The notes: generated from the letters alone by a model not told the origin. A DNA stretch of 10,402 nucleotides from an uncultured Dorea sp. (GCA_910579925.1 CAJTVY010000075.1:1-10402); one strand, 5' to 3'. Counted from the stretch's first letter, positions 1 through 7,455 are shown. Made by a program: numbers and translations.

Positions 1-1
1 T

Positions 2-400
2 TTATTTTTGTTTCAAAAATGCGCCTACTTTTTTATCCTCGCTCCGGATATGGTTTACCAGAAGAGCAATGTGCATATTCAGATTCCCCAGATCTCCCAC
101 AGTCGGTCCTGCCGCCGGTATTGCAGCCACGATCTGTTTCAGCTTTTTCTTATACTCCTCATGGAACACCCGGTGAGGCGCCCGGTTTGGGTATCCTCCC
201 GCCTGCTGAAGCTGCTCTTCATGCGCAAAATGCCGGTCCACATAGTCGGTCAGGAACTTAATCGCCGGTTCCATCGCAGACCTTCCCTGTCCCATATGAC
301 AAGAATCCATAAGCTGGTTTACGGCGCGAAACAATTCCTTATGCTCCTGATCAATAACTACATTTCCCGTCTCTAAATCTTTGGTCAATTCATACCTCAT
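2..400 (-). CDS. Bacteriohemerythrin (non-haem di-iron O2-binding protein)
   Basis: A complete 132-residue hemerythrin-like four-helix-bundle protein, the usual length for a single-domain bacterial hemerythrin. Counting from the chosen start, all seven iron ligands are present: His20 in DQEH, His57 and Glu61 in HFAHEE, His76 and His80 in the HxxxH segment, and His117 and Asp122 in HIRSED. Such proteins bind O2 reversibly at a di-iron centre, and in anaerobes they are thought to buffer or sense oxygen. There is no signal peptide or membrane segment, so it should be cytoplasmic. I chose the ATG at 400 because an AAAGGA site (409-414) lies 8 bases upstream. The ATG at 406 is only 2 bases from that site, and the GTG at 424 has none. 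It lies about 125 bases downstream of purB. I see no convincing promoter of its own, so read-through from purB is possible. The family call is firm; the physiological role is not. Confidence 0.93.
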   Translation of the reverse strand: MRYELTKDLETGNVVIDQEHKELFRAVNQLMDSCHMGQGRSAMEPAIKFLTDYVDRHFAHEEQLQQAGGYPNRAPHRVFHEEYKKKLKQIVAAIPAAGPTVGDLGNLNMHIALLVNHIRSEDKKVGAFLKQK

Positions 401-425
401 GTTCATTTTCCTTTCTAAGCACACT

Positions 426-497
426 CTATAATCCGACTCTCAATAAACACACTATGAAACCCCCAGTTTCCATGTCTTTCGCCAGAGAGCGATACAT
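426..497 (-). pseudogene. Possible relic of a second hemerythrin N-terminus (23 codons)
   Basis: A short frame starts at the ATG at 497 and ends at TAG 426-428, in the gap between purB and the hemerythrin gene. Its first 16 residues (MYRSLAKDMETGGFIV) align without gaps to the hemerythrin N-terminus (MRYELTKDLETGNVVI). Seven positions are identical, including L, KD and ETG, and four more are conservative. It stops where the first iron ligand should follow, so it cannot make a hemerythrin. The AAGG upstream is too close to the ATG for good initiation. The likeliest reading is a remnant of a tandem duplicate after deletion. Chance similarity or a tiny functional peptide cannot be excluded with so few residues. 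Confidence 0.35.
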
Positions 498-502
498 ACC
501 TT

Positions 503-524
503 CCGCCTGTCCTGATACAGACGG
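503..524 (-). terminator. Hairpin directly after the purB stop codon
   Basis: Reading the minus strand, CCGTCTGT pairs with ACAGGCGG across a 6-base loop. That gives eight pairs including one G-T, starting at the first base after the purB TAG. No run of T follows, so it is not a classical intrinsic terminator. It could attenuate transcription, protect the purB mRNA 3' end, or simply be chance. If it does not terminate, purB and the hemerythrin gene share a transcript. Confidence 0.35.
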
Positions 525-1958
525 CTACACACAGATCTGGGCCTTCATCCCCAGCACATCCTGATTATTCTCAAGCAGCGGGCGAATCACCTCCTTAAGA
601 TATGCCTCTACCTGAATCGGGGCGCGTCCTACATATTTCGCCGGATCCATCGTTTCCTTCAGTTCATCCAGAGTCAGATTGAACGCAGGATCTTTTGCAA
701 TCAGTTCAAGCAGGTTGTTATCCAGTCCCTTCTCTTTCACATTCCGCCCGGCCTCCATGGACAACTCCCGGATACGCTCGTGAAGTTCCTGACGGTCTCC
801 GCCTGCCTTCACCGCATCCATCATAATGTTCTCCGTTGCCATAAAAGGCAGTTCTGCCATCAGCCGCTTCTGAATCACTTTCGGGTACACCACCAGTCCG
901 TCCACCACATTCAGGCACAGATCCAGGATTCCGTCAATGGCAAGGAAACCCTCCGGCACGCTGAGCCGCTTGTTCGCCGAGTCGTCCAGCGTCCGCTCAA
1001 ACCACTGAGTCGCCGACGTAACGGCCGGATTCAGCGCATCAATCATCACATATCTGGACAGTGACGCAATACGTTCGCTGCGCATTGGATTCCGCTTATA
1101 CGCCATGGCCGAAGACCCGATCTGGGACGGCTCAAACGGTTCCTCTACCTCTTTCAGATGCTGCAGCAGCCGGATGTCATTCGAGAACTTATGGGCGCTG
1201 GCCGCAATTCCTGCAAGTACGTTCAGTATTCTGGTATCCACCTTACGCGAATAGGTCTGACCGGATACCGGATAACAGGCTTCAAATCCCAGCTTCTTTG
1301 CAATCATAGGGTCAATCTTGTCAATCGCCTCCTGATCTCCCTCAAACAATTCCAGGAAACTGGCCTGGGTTCCCGTCGTCCCCTTGGAACCAAGGAGCTT
1401 AAGCGTTCCCTTCACGTATTCCAGATCTTCCAGATCCATGGCAAACTCCTGGATCCACAGGGTCGCCCGCTTGCCCACGGTGGTTGGCTGAGCCGGCTGG
1501 AAGTGGGTAAATGCCAGGGTAGGCAGATCCTTATACTCTTCTGCAAACCCGGCAAGTTCAGAGATCACGTTTACAAGTTTCTTCCTTACGATCTCCAGAG
1601 CCTCCGCCATAACGATCATGTCCGTGTTGTCCCCCACATAGCAGGACGTTGCCCCCAGATGGATGATCCCCTTTGCCTTGGGACACTGCTGTCCATAAGC
1701 ATACACATGGGCCATCACGTCATGACGGACGATCCGCTCCCTCTCCTTCGCCACATCATAATTAACATTCTCTGCATTCGCTTTTAATTCCTCAATCTGC
1801 TCCGCCGTAATGGGAAGCCCCAGTTCCTTCTCTGTTTCCGCCAGCGCAATCCAAAGCCTTCTCCAGGTCCGGAATTTCTTATCCGGCGAAAAAACATACT
1901 GCATCTCCTTGCTTGCATAGCGTTCCGAAAGCGGGCTTACATACTTATCATGACTCAT
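525..1958 (-). CDS. purB: Adenylosuccinate lyase
   Basis: PurB acts twice in purine synthesis: it splits SAICAR to AICAR plus fumarate, and adenylosuccinate to AMP plus fumarate. The 477-residue protein belongs to the fumarase/aspartase superfamily. The superfamily signature is clear at residues 281-291 (GSSAMAYKRNP), carrying the catalytic serine on its mobile loop. THFQPAQPTT at 151-160 carries a catalytic histidine (His152), and RHDVMAH at 78-84 matches the first conserved active-site block. The SSAM-YKRNPMRSE wording and the ending KAQICV resemble the longer eukaryote-like ADSL type rather than the short Bacillus type. I chose the ATG at 1958 because AAGGAG (1968-1973) lies 9 bases upstream. 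An upstream frame extension to 1988 reads through this site as lysine-rich sequence. The gene starts 51 bases after the TPR-like gene on the same strand, so it may be the fourth gene of that operon. Active as a homotetramer in known members. Confidence 0.98.
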   Translation of the reverse strand: MSHDKYVSPLSERYASKEMQYVFSPDKKFRTWRRLWIALAETEKELGLPITAEQIEELKANAENVNYDVAKERERIVRHDVMAHVYAYGQQCPKAKGIIHLGATSCYVGDNTDMIVMAEALEIVRKKLVNVISELAGFAEEYKDLPTLAFTHFQPAQPTTVGKRATLWIQEFAMDLEDLEYVKGTLKLLGSKGTTGTQASFLELFEGDQEAIDKIDPMIAKKLGFEACYPVSGQTYSRKVDTRILNVLAGIAASAHKFSNDIRLLQHLKEVEEPFEPSQIGSSAMAYKRNPMRSERIASLSRYVMIDALNPAVTSATQWFERTLDDSANKRLSVPEGFLAIDGILDLCLNVVDGLVVYPKVIQKRLMAELPFMATENIMMDAVKAGGDRQELHERIRELSMEAGRNVKEKGLDNNLLELIAKDPAFNLTLDELKETMDPAKYVGRAPIQVEAYLKEVIRPLLENNQDVLGMKAQICV

Positions 1959-2009
1959 ATTCTTCTTCTCCTTTTTTATTTTTTTCAATCTGTATAGTTA
2001 TCTCTGGAC

Positions 2010-2714
2010 CTAACTTTTGTCAATCCTCCGGTACTCCTTCCTCCACTGCTCAAACAATTCCTCCGGCATGTCAAGGTCAATTCCTCTCTGGATCTCCCGG
2101 ATTTCCTCTTTCATGGCGGAATCCATATTCAGAAACGCCGAGTTGCCAGAAAGCATCTTTACATACTGCTCCCCCGGCAGCGCCTTATAACAGCAATACA
2201 GATATGTCCGCAGAAGTTCCATATCTCCGCAAATGCGGTACGCCTCCAGATAGACTCTTGCCGCCTCCTCATACAGAAAACGCCGCCCGTAAGCCGCCCC
2301 CAGGCTCGCATAGACTCTGCCGTAGAACAGCTTACTGATGGAATTGTCCCACTCCCGGTTGATAATGGACTGGTATACCAGGATCGCCGTCTCGTACTCC
2401 CCGCTTTTCTGCAGACTATCCGCCTTATACTTCATTCGTTCGACTTCCTTCAGATTCTGCAGATGCTCCAGGATCCCCTGGATCTTGTTGATATCCCCTG
2501 TGGCGTAGATAGTAGATTCCCGCAGGATGGTCAGCACGAACTGTTCCATGCTGCCGTTCTGACGCAGTTCCTCCCGAAGCTTTTCCGCCAGTTTCGGAAG
2601 TTCCAGCTCTTTGTCAATCCAGTTGCATAACTGCCTGTTCACCATGGTATAGTCAATCAGATAAAGATTGTTGCAGATATAATAACACAATTCCTCAATA
2701 GTATAGATCCTCAT
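2010..2714 (-). CDS. TPR-like helical protein, third gene of the DUF5717/DUF5716 cassette
   Basis: An all-helical protein of 234 residues that I cannot assign a function. The N-terminal ~60 residues (beginning MRIYTIEELCYYI) form a predicted helical domain rich in Leu, Tyr and Cys. Residues from about 93 to 170 read as two tetratricopeptide-like hairpins, with a small-residue/aromatic rhythm seen in KADSLQKSGEYETAILVYQ and in LGAAYGRRFLYEEAARVYL. The C-terminus is charged. There is no signal peptide or membrane segment. TPRs usually bind protein partners, often the tail of a chaperone. The gene follows the Hsp70-like gene closely, so a subunit or adaptor role is a fair inference. The start is ambiguous. 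The ATG at 2714 has AGGA 5 bases upstream and fits the natural domain edge. A second ATG at 2780, with a perfect AGGAGG at 2786-2791, lies inside the preceding gene and would add 22 residues. Seven cysteines in the protein are notable. Confidence 0.8.
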   Translation of the reverse strand: MRIYTIEELCYYICNNLYLIDYTMVNRQLCNWIDKELELPKLAEKLREELRQNGSMEQFVLTILRESTIYATGDINKIQGILEHLQNLKEVERMKYKADSLQKSGEYETAILVYQSIINREWDNSISKLFYGRVYASLGAAYGRRFLYEEAARVYLEAYRICGDMELLRTYLYCCYKALPGEQYVKMLSGNSAFLNMDSAMKEEIREIQRGIDLDMPEELFEQWRKEYRRIDKS

Positions 2715-2754
2715 ATGGATCCTGGCGATCTCATAGGGCTGTCTTGCCCTTTTT

Positions 2755-4056
2755 CTATGACATAGAATTAAACTGCCCATTGATCCCTCCTAAATGAATG
2801 GTTTTTTCCACCTGAAATCCCGTGGACGGAAAGAACTCCCCAAACCCTACGTCCTTGAACGTAAGGCGGCAGGTACGTTCGTCCATAAACAACACTTCAA
2901 TCTGGATCCGCAGGGAATAATCCCTCCGGTTAGGCAGTCCCTCCAGAGACACCGTCTCTACCTGCAGTTCCTCTCCGGCCAGCGTCTCCACATGAATCTC
3001 AATATCCGAGGTATCCTCAAGAATCACCTCCCACTGCCCGTCCGCCTCATACCAGTGAGTGCCCCAGGATACGATAGGATACCATCCCTCCTGTCCATTT
3101 ACACGCATACGCAGACAGATCTGCTCCGTCATCTTTGTCTCATCCAGATACACCGGCCCGTCATGATACTCCATATGCCGCCTCATAGATGTATAGCAGG
3201 CTCCCCTGCTATACAGGTTATTACCGATAAAAGCCCGTCGTCCGTTGCACAGCACCTTCAGCGAGTTAGGATACCAGTTGTTCTCAAATCCCTCGCCCGT
3301 CAGATAGACGGAAGACACCACCTTCTTTTCGAATACACTCTGAATAAACCTTTTAAACCGGTCATCCGCTGCCTTGGCCTTGTCTTTGACCTTCTCCTTC
3401 TCTTTATTCAGAAGGGTGTAGATGGCGGCAAGTTCATTCATCTGCGCACTGGCCACCTCCTCCACGGTCACAAACATATCCCGGTCTTTGACTCCGATCA
3501 CATTCAGCCTGCGCAGCATGTATGCCCGGATCTGCTGGGCATCACAGTAAAACAGGGCGGACTCATACTGCCAGAGTTCCTTTGGCTGACAGAACATATA
3601 CTGGCAGAAACTTTCCTTGTAATCCTGTACACAGACACAGTCCTTCGCCACTCCAAGGCGCTGCCCGATTCCTTTTAGCATCTTAGACATATCTATATTG
3701 GTAAACGGAACAGAAAAGGTAAGATATGCAATATCTTCGAAGCCGTCCAGGGTCATCTTGATAAATTTCGCAAGCAGCCACACCGCATCCCGCTTCTTTG
3801 TGCCGATCTTCACCTTCTCCCGGCGCACCGCCTTCTCAAAGAGATCCTTCACCATGGTTCCCTCCTGAAGAGAAGACAGTCTCTGGGCCTCCAGGCCGAA
3901 CACCCATCGTTCCCTGTAATATCCCAGTACCAGGGGAATCTGAAAATTGTTGGCAGCAGCGCCCATAGTCTCCGGCTCTTCCTTTGTCTCATCGTAATAG
4001 CTGATCTGACAATTCTTCTCATTCAGATCGTATCCCAGGATTCCGCCTTTTCTCAT
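2755..4056 (-). CDS. Degenerate Hsp70/DnaK-like protein (recalled as DUF5716 family)
   Basis: A 433-residue cytoplasmic protein of unknown function that shows Hsp70 landmarks in the right order. Residues 8-18 (GYDLNEKNCQI) match the first phosphate loop, normally GIDLGTTNS. IPLVLGY at 40-46 and WVFGLEAQR at 51-59 match TPSVVAF and VG-xAK. YLTFSVPF at 111-118 matches VITVPAYF. ESALFYCDAQQIRAYML at 165-181 sits where VLVFDLGGGTFDVSIL belongs. SSVYLTGEGF at 248-257 and LYSRGACY at 281-288 match LVGGS and AVALGAAI. Residues ~305-420 are beta-rich and resemble the Hsp70 substrate-binding domain, with LEGLPNRRDYSLRIQIEV recalling LxGIPPAPRGVPQIEV. The catalytic threonines and the GGG loop are missing, so ATP hydrolysis is unlikely, and the lid helices are absent. 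The start at 4056 is set by GGAGG (4065-4069). It begins 25 bases after the DUF5717-like gene. The family name is from memory. The Hsp70 link is my reading of motifs, not a search result. Confidence 0.75.
   Translation of the reverse strand: MRKGGILGYDLNEKNCQISYYDETKEEPETMGAAANNFQIPLVLGYYRERWVFGLEAQRLSSLQEGTMVKDLFEKAVRREKVKIGTKKRDAVWLLAKFIKMTLDGFEDIAYLTFSVPFTNIDMSKMLKGIGQRLGVAKDCVCVQDYKESFCQYMFCQPKELWQYESALFYCDAQQIRAYMLRRLNVIGVKDRDMFVTVEEVASAQMNELAAIYTLLNKEKEKVKDKAKAADDRFKRFIQSVFEKKVVSSVYLTGEGFENNWYPNSLKVLCNGRRAFIGNNLYSRGACYTSMRRHMEYHDGPVYLDETKMTEQICLRMRVNGQEGWYPIVSWGTHWYEADGQWEVILEDTSDIEIHVETLAGEELQVETVSLEGLPNRRDYSLRIQIEVLFMDERTCRLTFKDVGFGEFFPSTGFQVEKTIHLGGINGQFNSMS
2786..2791 (-). promoter_or_regulatory. 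AGGAGG ribosome binding site inside the end of the upstream gene
   Basis: A perfect AGGAGG lies 5 bases upstream of the ATG at 2780, within the last codons of the Hsp70-like gene, where it encodes part of Leu-Gly-Gly-Ile. It could start the TPR-like protein with a 22-residue extension and an overlap of 26 bases. It could instead load ribosomes for coupled initiation at the ATG at 2714. It may also be a coincidence of the Gly-Gly codons. Confidence 0.4.
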
Positions 4057-4081
4057 GATGATCCCCTCCCCTCTTCACACA

Positions 4082-7000
4082 TTAATGGATCTTGAACAGA
4101 CGTTTTGCCATAATCTCCTCTTCCTCATATTCCATCATCGCCTTACGCCTGGCCGCAGGCGCCATGGTTGCCATGCTGTTCAGCCTCCCATACTTGCCCG
4201 ATTCTCTGATCTCCCTCTCATTCTTCAGAACCTCTTTCTCCGTAATGATGTCCTCTTTCCCCTTTGTCTCTATAAAATAGTAACTGATGGACTCATCGCT
4301 ATATAACACAAACTGTCTCACATACAGATTCTCATAGACCGGCATCATGACCTCGTTCTGATAACCAAGCTCGTCTCTGTTGCCGTGCTTCATCTTATAG
4401 TACAGCGTCACCCTGCTTCCAGGCCTTGCCTGATAGGAAATCATCACCTTGTCGTAGAGCTGCAGTTCCCTCAGCCATTCTTCCTTATAGCGCAGATAAT
4501 AAGGGAAAACAACCTGTTTCTCACACATCTCTCTTAGTACCTGGTGAAGAACCACTTCCAGCGCCGCCGTATAGTCATGGCTGGAAAAATACTTCAGAAG
4601 TGCAATCTTGCAGATATCAGACAGATCCTCCTTCTCATCGCATTCATTCGCAATGATATCGAATACGCTTGACTCAAGGTCTCTTCCATAAACCACATAT
4701 TCCCTGGACACGTAGGCAAGATACGCCTGTTTCAGACGAAAATAGACATTGTCAGACAAATAATAATCCTCGAATATCTTCTCTTCCTGAAATAGATTTT
4801 CCGAAAAAAGCATCTGAGTTATGATTCGTTCGCCAATTTTATAAGAAGGAATCCCGTTTTCTTTGAGAACCTTCCACAATAATTTCATATCCTTCGTGGG
4901 ACCACAGTAAAAATTCGCAAGGTACATTAATGTCACCCTGTCGAAATGATTTCTTTTAAACAATTCAAAGCACAGATAACTTAAGAAACTGTCCTCTTCA
5001 TAATTCTCTTCTTTAATCCGTCTGCTGCACAGACGGAACACATCCTTCTCTTCAAAGGTCTCCAAGCCCTTTTCCATCAGCCCTTCAAAGGTAGGAGCTT
5101 CCTTTTCATTTTCCTGCTCCCAGACACCCGTTGTCGCGGCGTATTTACGACACATCTCCACAAACCGCGGCTCATAAAACAGACGCTTCGTCTCATAGAC
5201 GATGGAATCCGTATAATGCCTTCCTTCCACAGACTCCCACACAACTCTGGATTCTTTATCATAAAGGCGGATCACCGTCCCCCCCTCGTCGTCATAAGGA
5301 ATCCGCTGTCGGATCTCGCCGTCCTTTTCAATAACCAGGACGCATTTCATATTCCGCACCTTTGTGGAAACAGAATAAGAGTAACAGATATCACGCATAG
5401 CCTCCATACGTTCCGCCGTCATCTCCTCCGGCTGGCAGAACCTTTTATACAGAATCCGCAATGATTCTGTAATATGTCTCTGGATCAGCTGCTTCCAGGT
5501 AAACACCACCATCTGTTCACGATAATTCAGATATAATTCGCCTGCCTGTTCCTCATATGTGACCAGATTCGCATAAAGAAACGCCGCCTTCCTGTAATTC
5601 AATGAATTGCCATGCATAAAATAAAGAAGGATCACCTTCGGCAGCGGACCCTTAAATTTTTCTTCGTCAAGAGTCATCATATAATATTCATAAAGCTGCG
5701 CAATCCGAAGTTCCGAATCCACCGCTTTTTTATACCAGGGAAAATACCGTTTCTGCACCTTATTTCCTCGAATCAGAAGCGTACAGATGGTATTCAGAAT
5801 CATGGACTCGTCATAAAGCTTATAGATCCGTTCCAGAATCCGAAACATCTTATCACTGTACTGCTTCTGCTGACTGGCAAAATTTGCCACATAAAGAGCA
5901 AGTTCCTTGGTCATCAGACGGTACTTTGACGCAAAGTTTAGCACCTGCATCTCGAAGGGACCTAACTTCTTAAGAAGGGTGGGCCTGTCCTGATAACACA
6001 GGTATGCTTCCAGATAAAAGATCACCCCGTGCATCTCATACTGGAACTGCTGCTCCAGCAGCTCAATCTTCTTATAAGAAGTCTTGTACCTGGTGTCCAG
6101 ATCCATCAGCATATAAAGCAGAAGCAGAGAATCCTGATGACGCATATAAGTCTTCCCCACCTCGTCCAGCACACGCTCCGCATGAATCCCTTTTCCGCGC
6201 ACCAGCGCAGTCAGATACAGGTAATAGCAGTTAGTCAGAGGGTCTTTTCCGATGGCAAAACGGTTGTAATTATAATTCTCAAGAATCCATTTTGCCTCTT
6301 CCACTTTACTTCCCACCAGGTAAACATGGGCCTGCATCAACTGATAAAGTTCACTGTGAGGCTTTAATTTCCGAAGGGAAATCATCTTCTCAACCGCACT
6401 CTCCAGCCAGTTGCCAATCTCAATCCTTCCCGCCACATAACCAATGTATTCCTTCAGAATCTGTGCCAGAAGCAGCTCCGGTTTCCGATGGTTCTCATTA
6501 TAATCCTGATTCTGCAGCACCTCGATCTCATAAGTAAGAGTCTCATAAGGCGTGATAAATTTGAGCATACCGAAATTACGCCCTCCATGCAGACGGTCGG
6601 GACGGACCACATACTCAATCTCATGAGCATTCCCCACAAAGTCGTCCGTACTCGTCTCAGGACGCAGTACCTTGATAAACTCGCCCTCCGCCTCAATCCG
6701 AATGGGCATATATCCCCAGGTATTCTTTACAATCGTCAGGGTTCCCTTTGTAGGTTCCGTGATATCCTCAAAAAACATCCCCTCGCCAGGCAGCGTCAGA
6801 AAAATACACTCCTTCTGCTTGATACCTACCAGAAATTCTTCCATGGACTGATCCCCCAGGGACCATTTTCTCATATTATCATACAGATAAAACGTCCGCT
6901 CATTCTCATACTTGAGAATCTCATAGAATTCTCTGGCGCGGAACAGCCGCCCGGCCTCCGAGAAATCCTTGATCGCAAGCTTCCGAAAATCATCCGTGCT

Positions 7001-7384
7001 CTGTACCTTTCCATAGGACGTCATCACATAGGGCTTCTCAATGATCGCTGTCACGGACAGATCATACTCTCCGCCTCCGCATACCACAGTAAACCTTCCG
7101 TCCTCTACATGCCCGGGCCGAAGCCCTTTGCCGTCATAGGTAAACTCTACCTTCGCAGGATTTCCGTCAAACCCCTGATTCTTAAAATGCACACGAAAAG
7201 AAGACGAGTACACCAGTCCCCGTATCTTCTTCCCGCTTTCCGTTCTGATTGTAAAACTCCCCCGATATACTTCCCCTTCTCCGATAATGAGAACCAGATT
7301 AGTCTCATCAAATATGACATCAGGTTGTGATAACTGAAAATCTCCTTTGGAAAATTTCTGGATTTTATTTTTCAAGTCTGACAC
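4082..7384 (-). CDS. 1100-residue beta-sandwich/alpha-solenoid protein (recalled as DUF5717 family)
   Basis: A giant soluble protein of unknown function with no signal peptide or membrane helix. Domains by eye: residues ~25-120 are an Ig-like beta domain; 128-195 are helical; ~200-290 are a second Ig-like beta domain (from GTLTIVKNTWGY); ~302-675 are a long series of helical hairpins in TPR/HEAT style, rich in Leu, Tyr and Phe; ~676-735 are a beta insertion; 736-970 are more helical repeats; ~976-1045 are a beta domain ending in YYFIET; and 1046-1100 are a charged tail. This suggests a large scaffold that cradles other proteins. It is the first gene after a strong promoter and is followed at 25 bases by the pseudo-Hsp70 gene, so a shared complex is inferred. 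The first codon is uncertain: GTG at 7384 has only a weak upstream site, while TTG at 7375 has AGGTG 6 bases ahead. The family name is recalled, not searched. Confidence 0.85.
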   Translation of the reverse strand: MSDLKNKIQKFSKGDFQLSQPDVIFDETNLVLIIGEGEVYRGSFTIRTESGKKIRGLVYSSSFRVHFKNQGFDGNPAKVEFTYDGKGLRPGHVEDGRFTVVCGGGEYDLSVTAIIEKPYVMTSYGKVQSTDDFRKLAIKDFSEAGRLFRAREFYEILKYENERTFYLYDNMRKWSLGDQSMEEFLVGIKQKECIFLTLPGEGMFFEDITEPTKGTLTIVKNTWGYMPIRIEAEGEFIKVLRPETSTDDFVGNAHEIEYVVRPDRLHGGRNFGMLKFITPYETLTYEIEVLQNQDYNENHRKPELLLAQILKEYIGYVAGRIEIGNWLESAVEKMISLRKLKPHSELYQLMQAHVYLVGSKVEEAKWILENYNYNRFAIGKDPLTNCYYLYLTALVRGKGIHAERVLDEVGKTYMRHQDSLLLLYMLMDLDTRYKTSYKKIELLEQQFQYEMHGVIFYLEAYLCYQDRPTLLKKLGPFEMQVLNFASKYRLMTKELALYVANFASQQKQYSDKMFRILERIYKLYDESMILNTICTLLIRGNKVQKRYFPWYKKAVDSELRIAQLYEYYMMTLDEEKFKGPLPKVILLYFMHGNSLNYRKAAFLYANLVTYEEQAGELYLNYREQMVVFTWKQLIQRHITESLRILYKRFCQPEEMTAERMEAMRDICYSYSVSTKVRNMKCVLVIEKDGEIRQRIPYDDEGGTVIRLYDKESRVVWESVEGRHYTDSIVYETKRLFYEPRFVEMCRKYAATTGVWEQENEKEAPTFEGLMEKGLETFEEKDVFRLCSRRIKEENYEEDSFLSYLCFELFKRNHFDRVTLMYLANFYCGPTKDMKLLWKVLKENGIPSYKIGERIITQMLFSENLFQEEKIFEDYYLSDNVYFRLKQAYLAYVSREYVVYGRDLESSVFDIIANECDEKEDLSDICKIALLKYFSSHDYTAALEVVLHQVLREMCEKQVVFPYYLRYKEEWLRELQLYDKVMISYQARPGSRVTLYYKMKHGNRDELGYQNEVMMPVYENLYVRQFVLYSDESISYYFIETKGKEDIITEKEVLKNEREIRESGKYGRLNSMATMAPAARRKAMMEYEEEEIMAKRLFKIH

Positions 7385-7425
7385 CTGCTTCTTTCGTTAC
7401 TTATTCGTAAACAATACTACAGAAG

Positions 7426-7455
7426 ATTATAGCATTGTTTGATTGTGAATGGCAA
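7426..7455 (-). promoter_or_regulatory. Strong housekeeping-sigma promoter for the three-gene cassette
   Basis: On the minus strand, TTGCCA (7450-7455) and TATAAT (7426-7431) are separated by 18 bases. A TG one base upstream of the -10 box makes it an extended -10. This matches the vegetative sigma consensus at 11 of 12 hexamer positions. Transcription should begin near 7419, giving a leader of about 35 bases before the GTG at 7384. The remaining gap up to the cupin stop shows only A/T-rich tracts and no clear operator. Confidence 0.8.

Noticed and set aside
401..424. Longer hemerythrin start at GTG 424 or ATG 406
   Set aside because: GTG 424 has no ribosome binding site and ATG 406 is only 2 bases from one. 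The ATG at 400 has 8-base spacing and fits the family N-terminus.
1158..1787. Long open frame on the plus strand opposite purB
   Set aside because: It lies wholly antisense to the well-supported purB, has no recognisable domain, and its Arg/His/Leu/Ile-rich composition is that of a mirrored coding strand.
1991..2023. Possible purB promoter: TTGACA at 2018-2023 with TATACA at 1991-1996
   Set aside because: The -35 match is perfect, but the spacer is 21 bases and no better -10 lies at 16-18 bases. The TTGACA also encodes the end of the TPR-like protein.
2794..3678. 294-codon plus-strand open frame opposite the Hsp70-like gene
   Set aside because: Antisense shadow: it is His-, Leu- and Pro-rich, without a ribosome binding site or domain, and the opposite strand has coherent motifs and a strong start signal.
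6488..7330. 280-codon plus-strand open frame opposite the N-terminal part of the giant protein
   Set aside because: No domain or initiation signal. The minus-strand frame runs 1100 codons with consistent protein-like composition.
2010..7384. Phage-defence or toxin-antitoxin system
   Set aside because: The three proteins show no nuclease, protease, TIR, NTPase or membrane-effector motif, and there are no mobility genes nearby. The strong promoter and purB neighbour point to a chromosomal core role.
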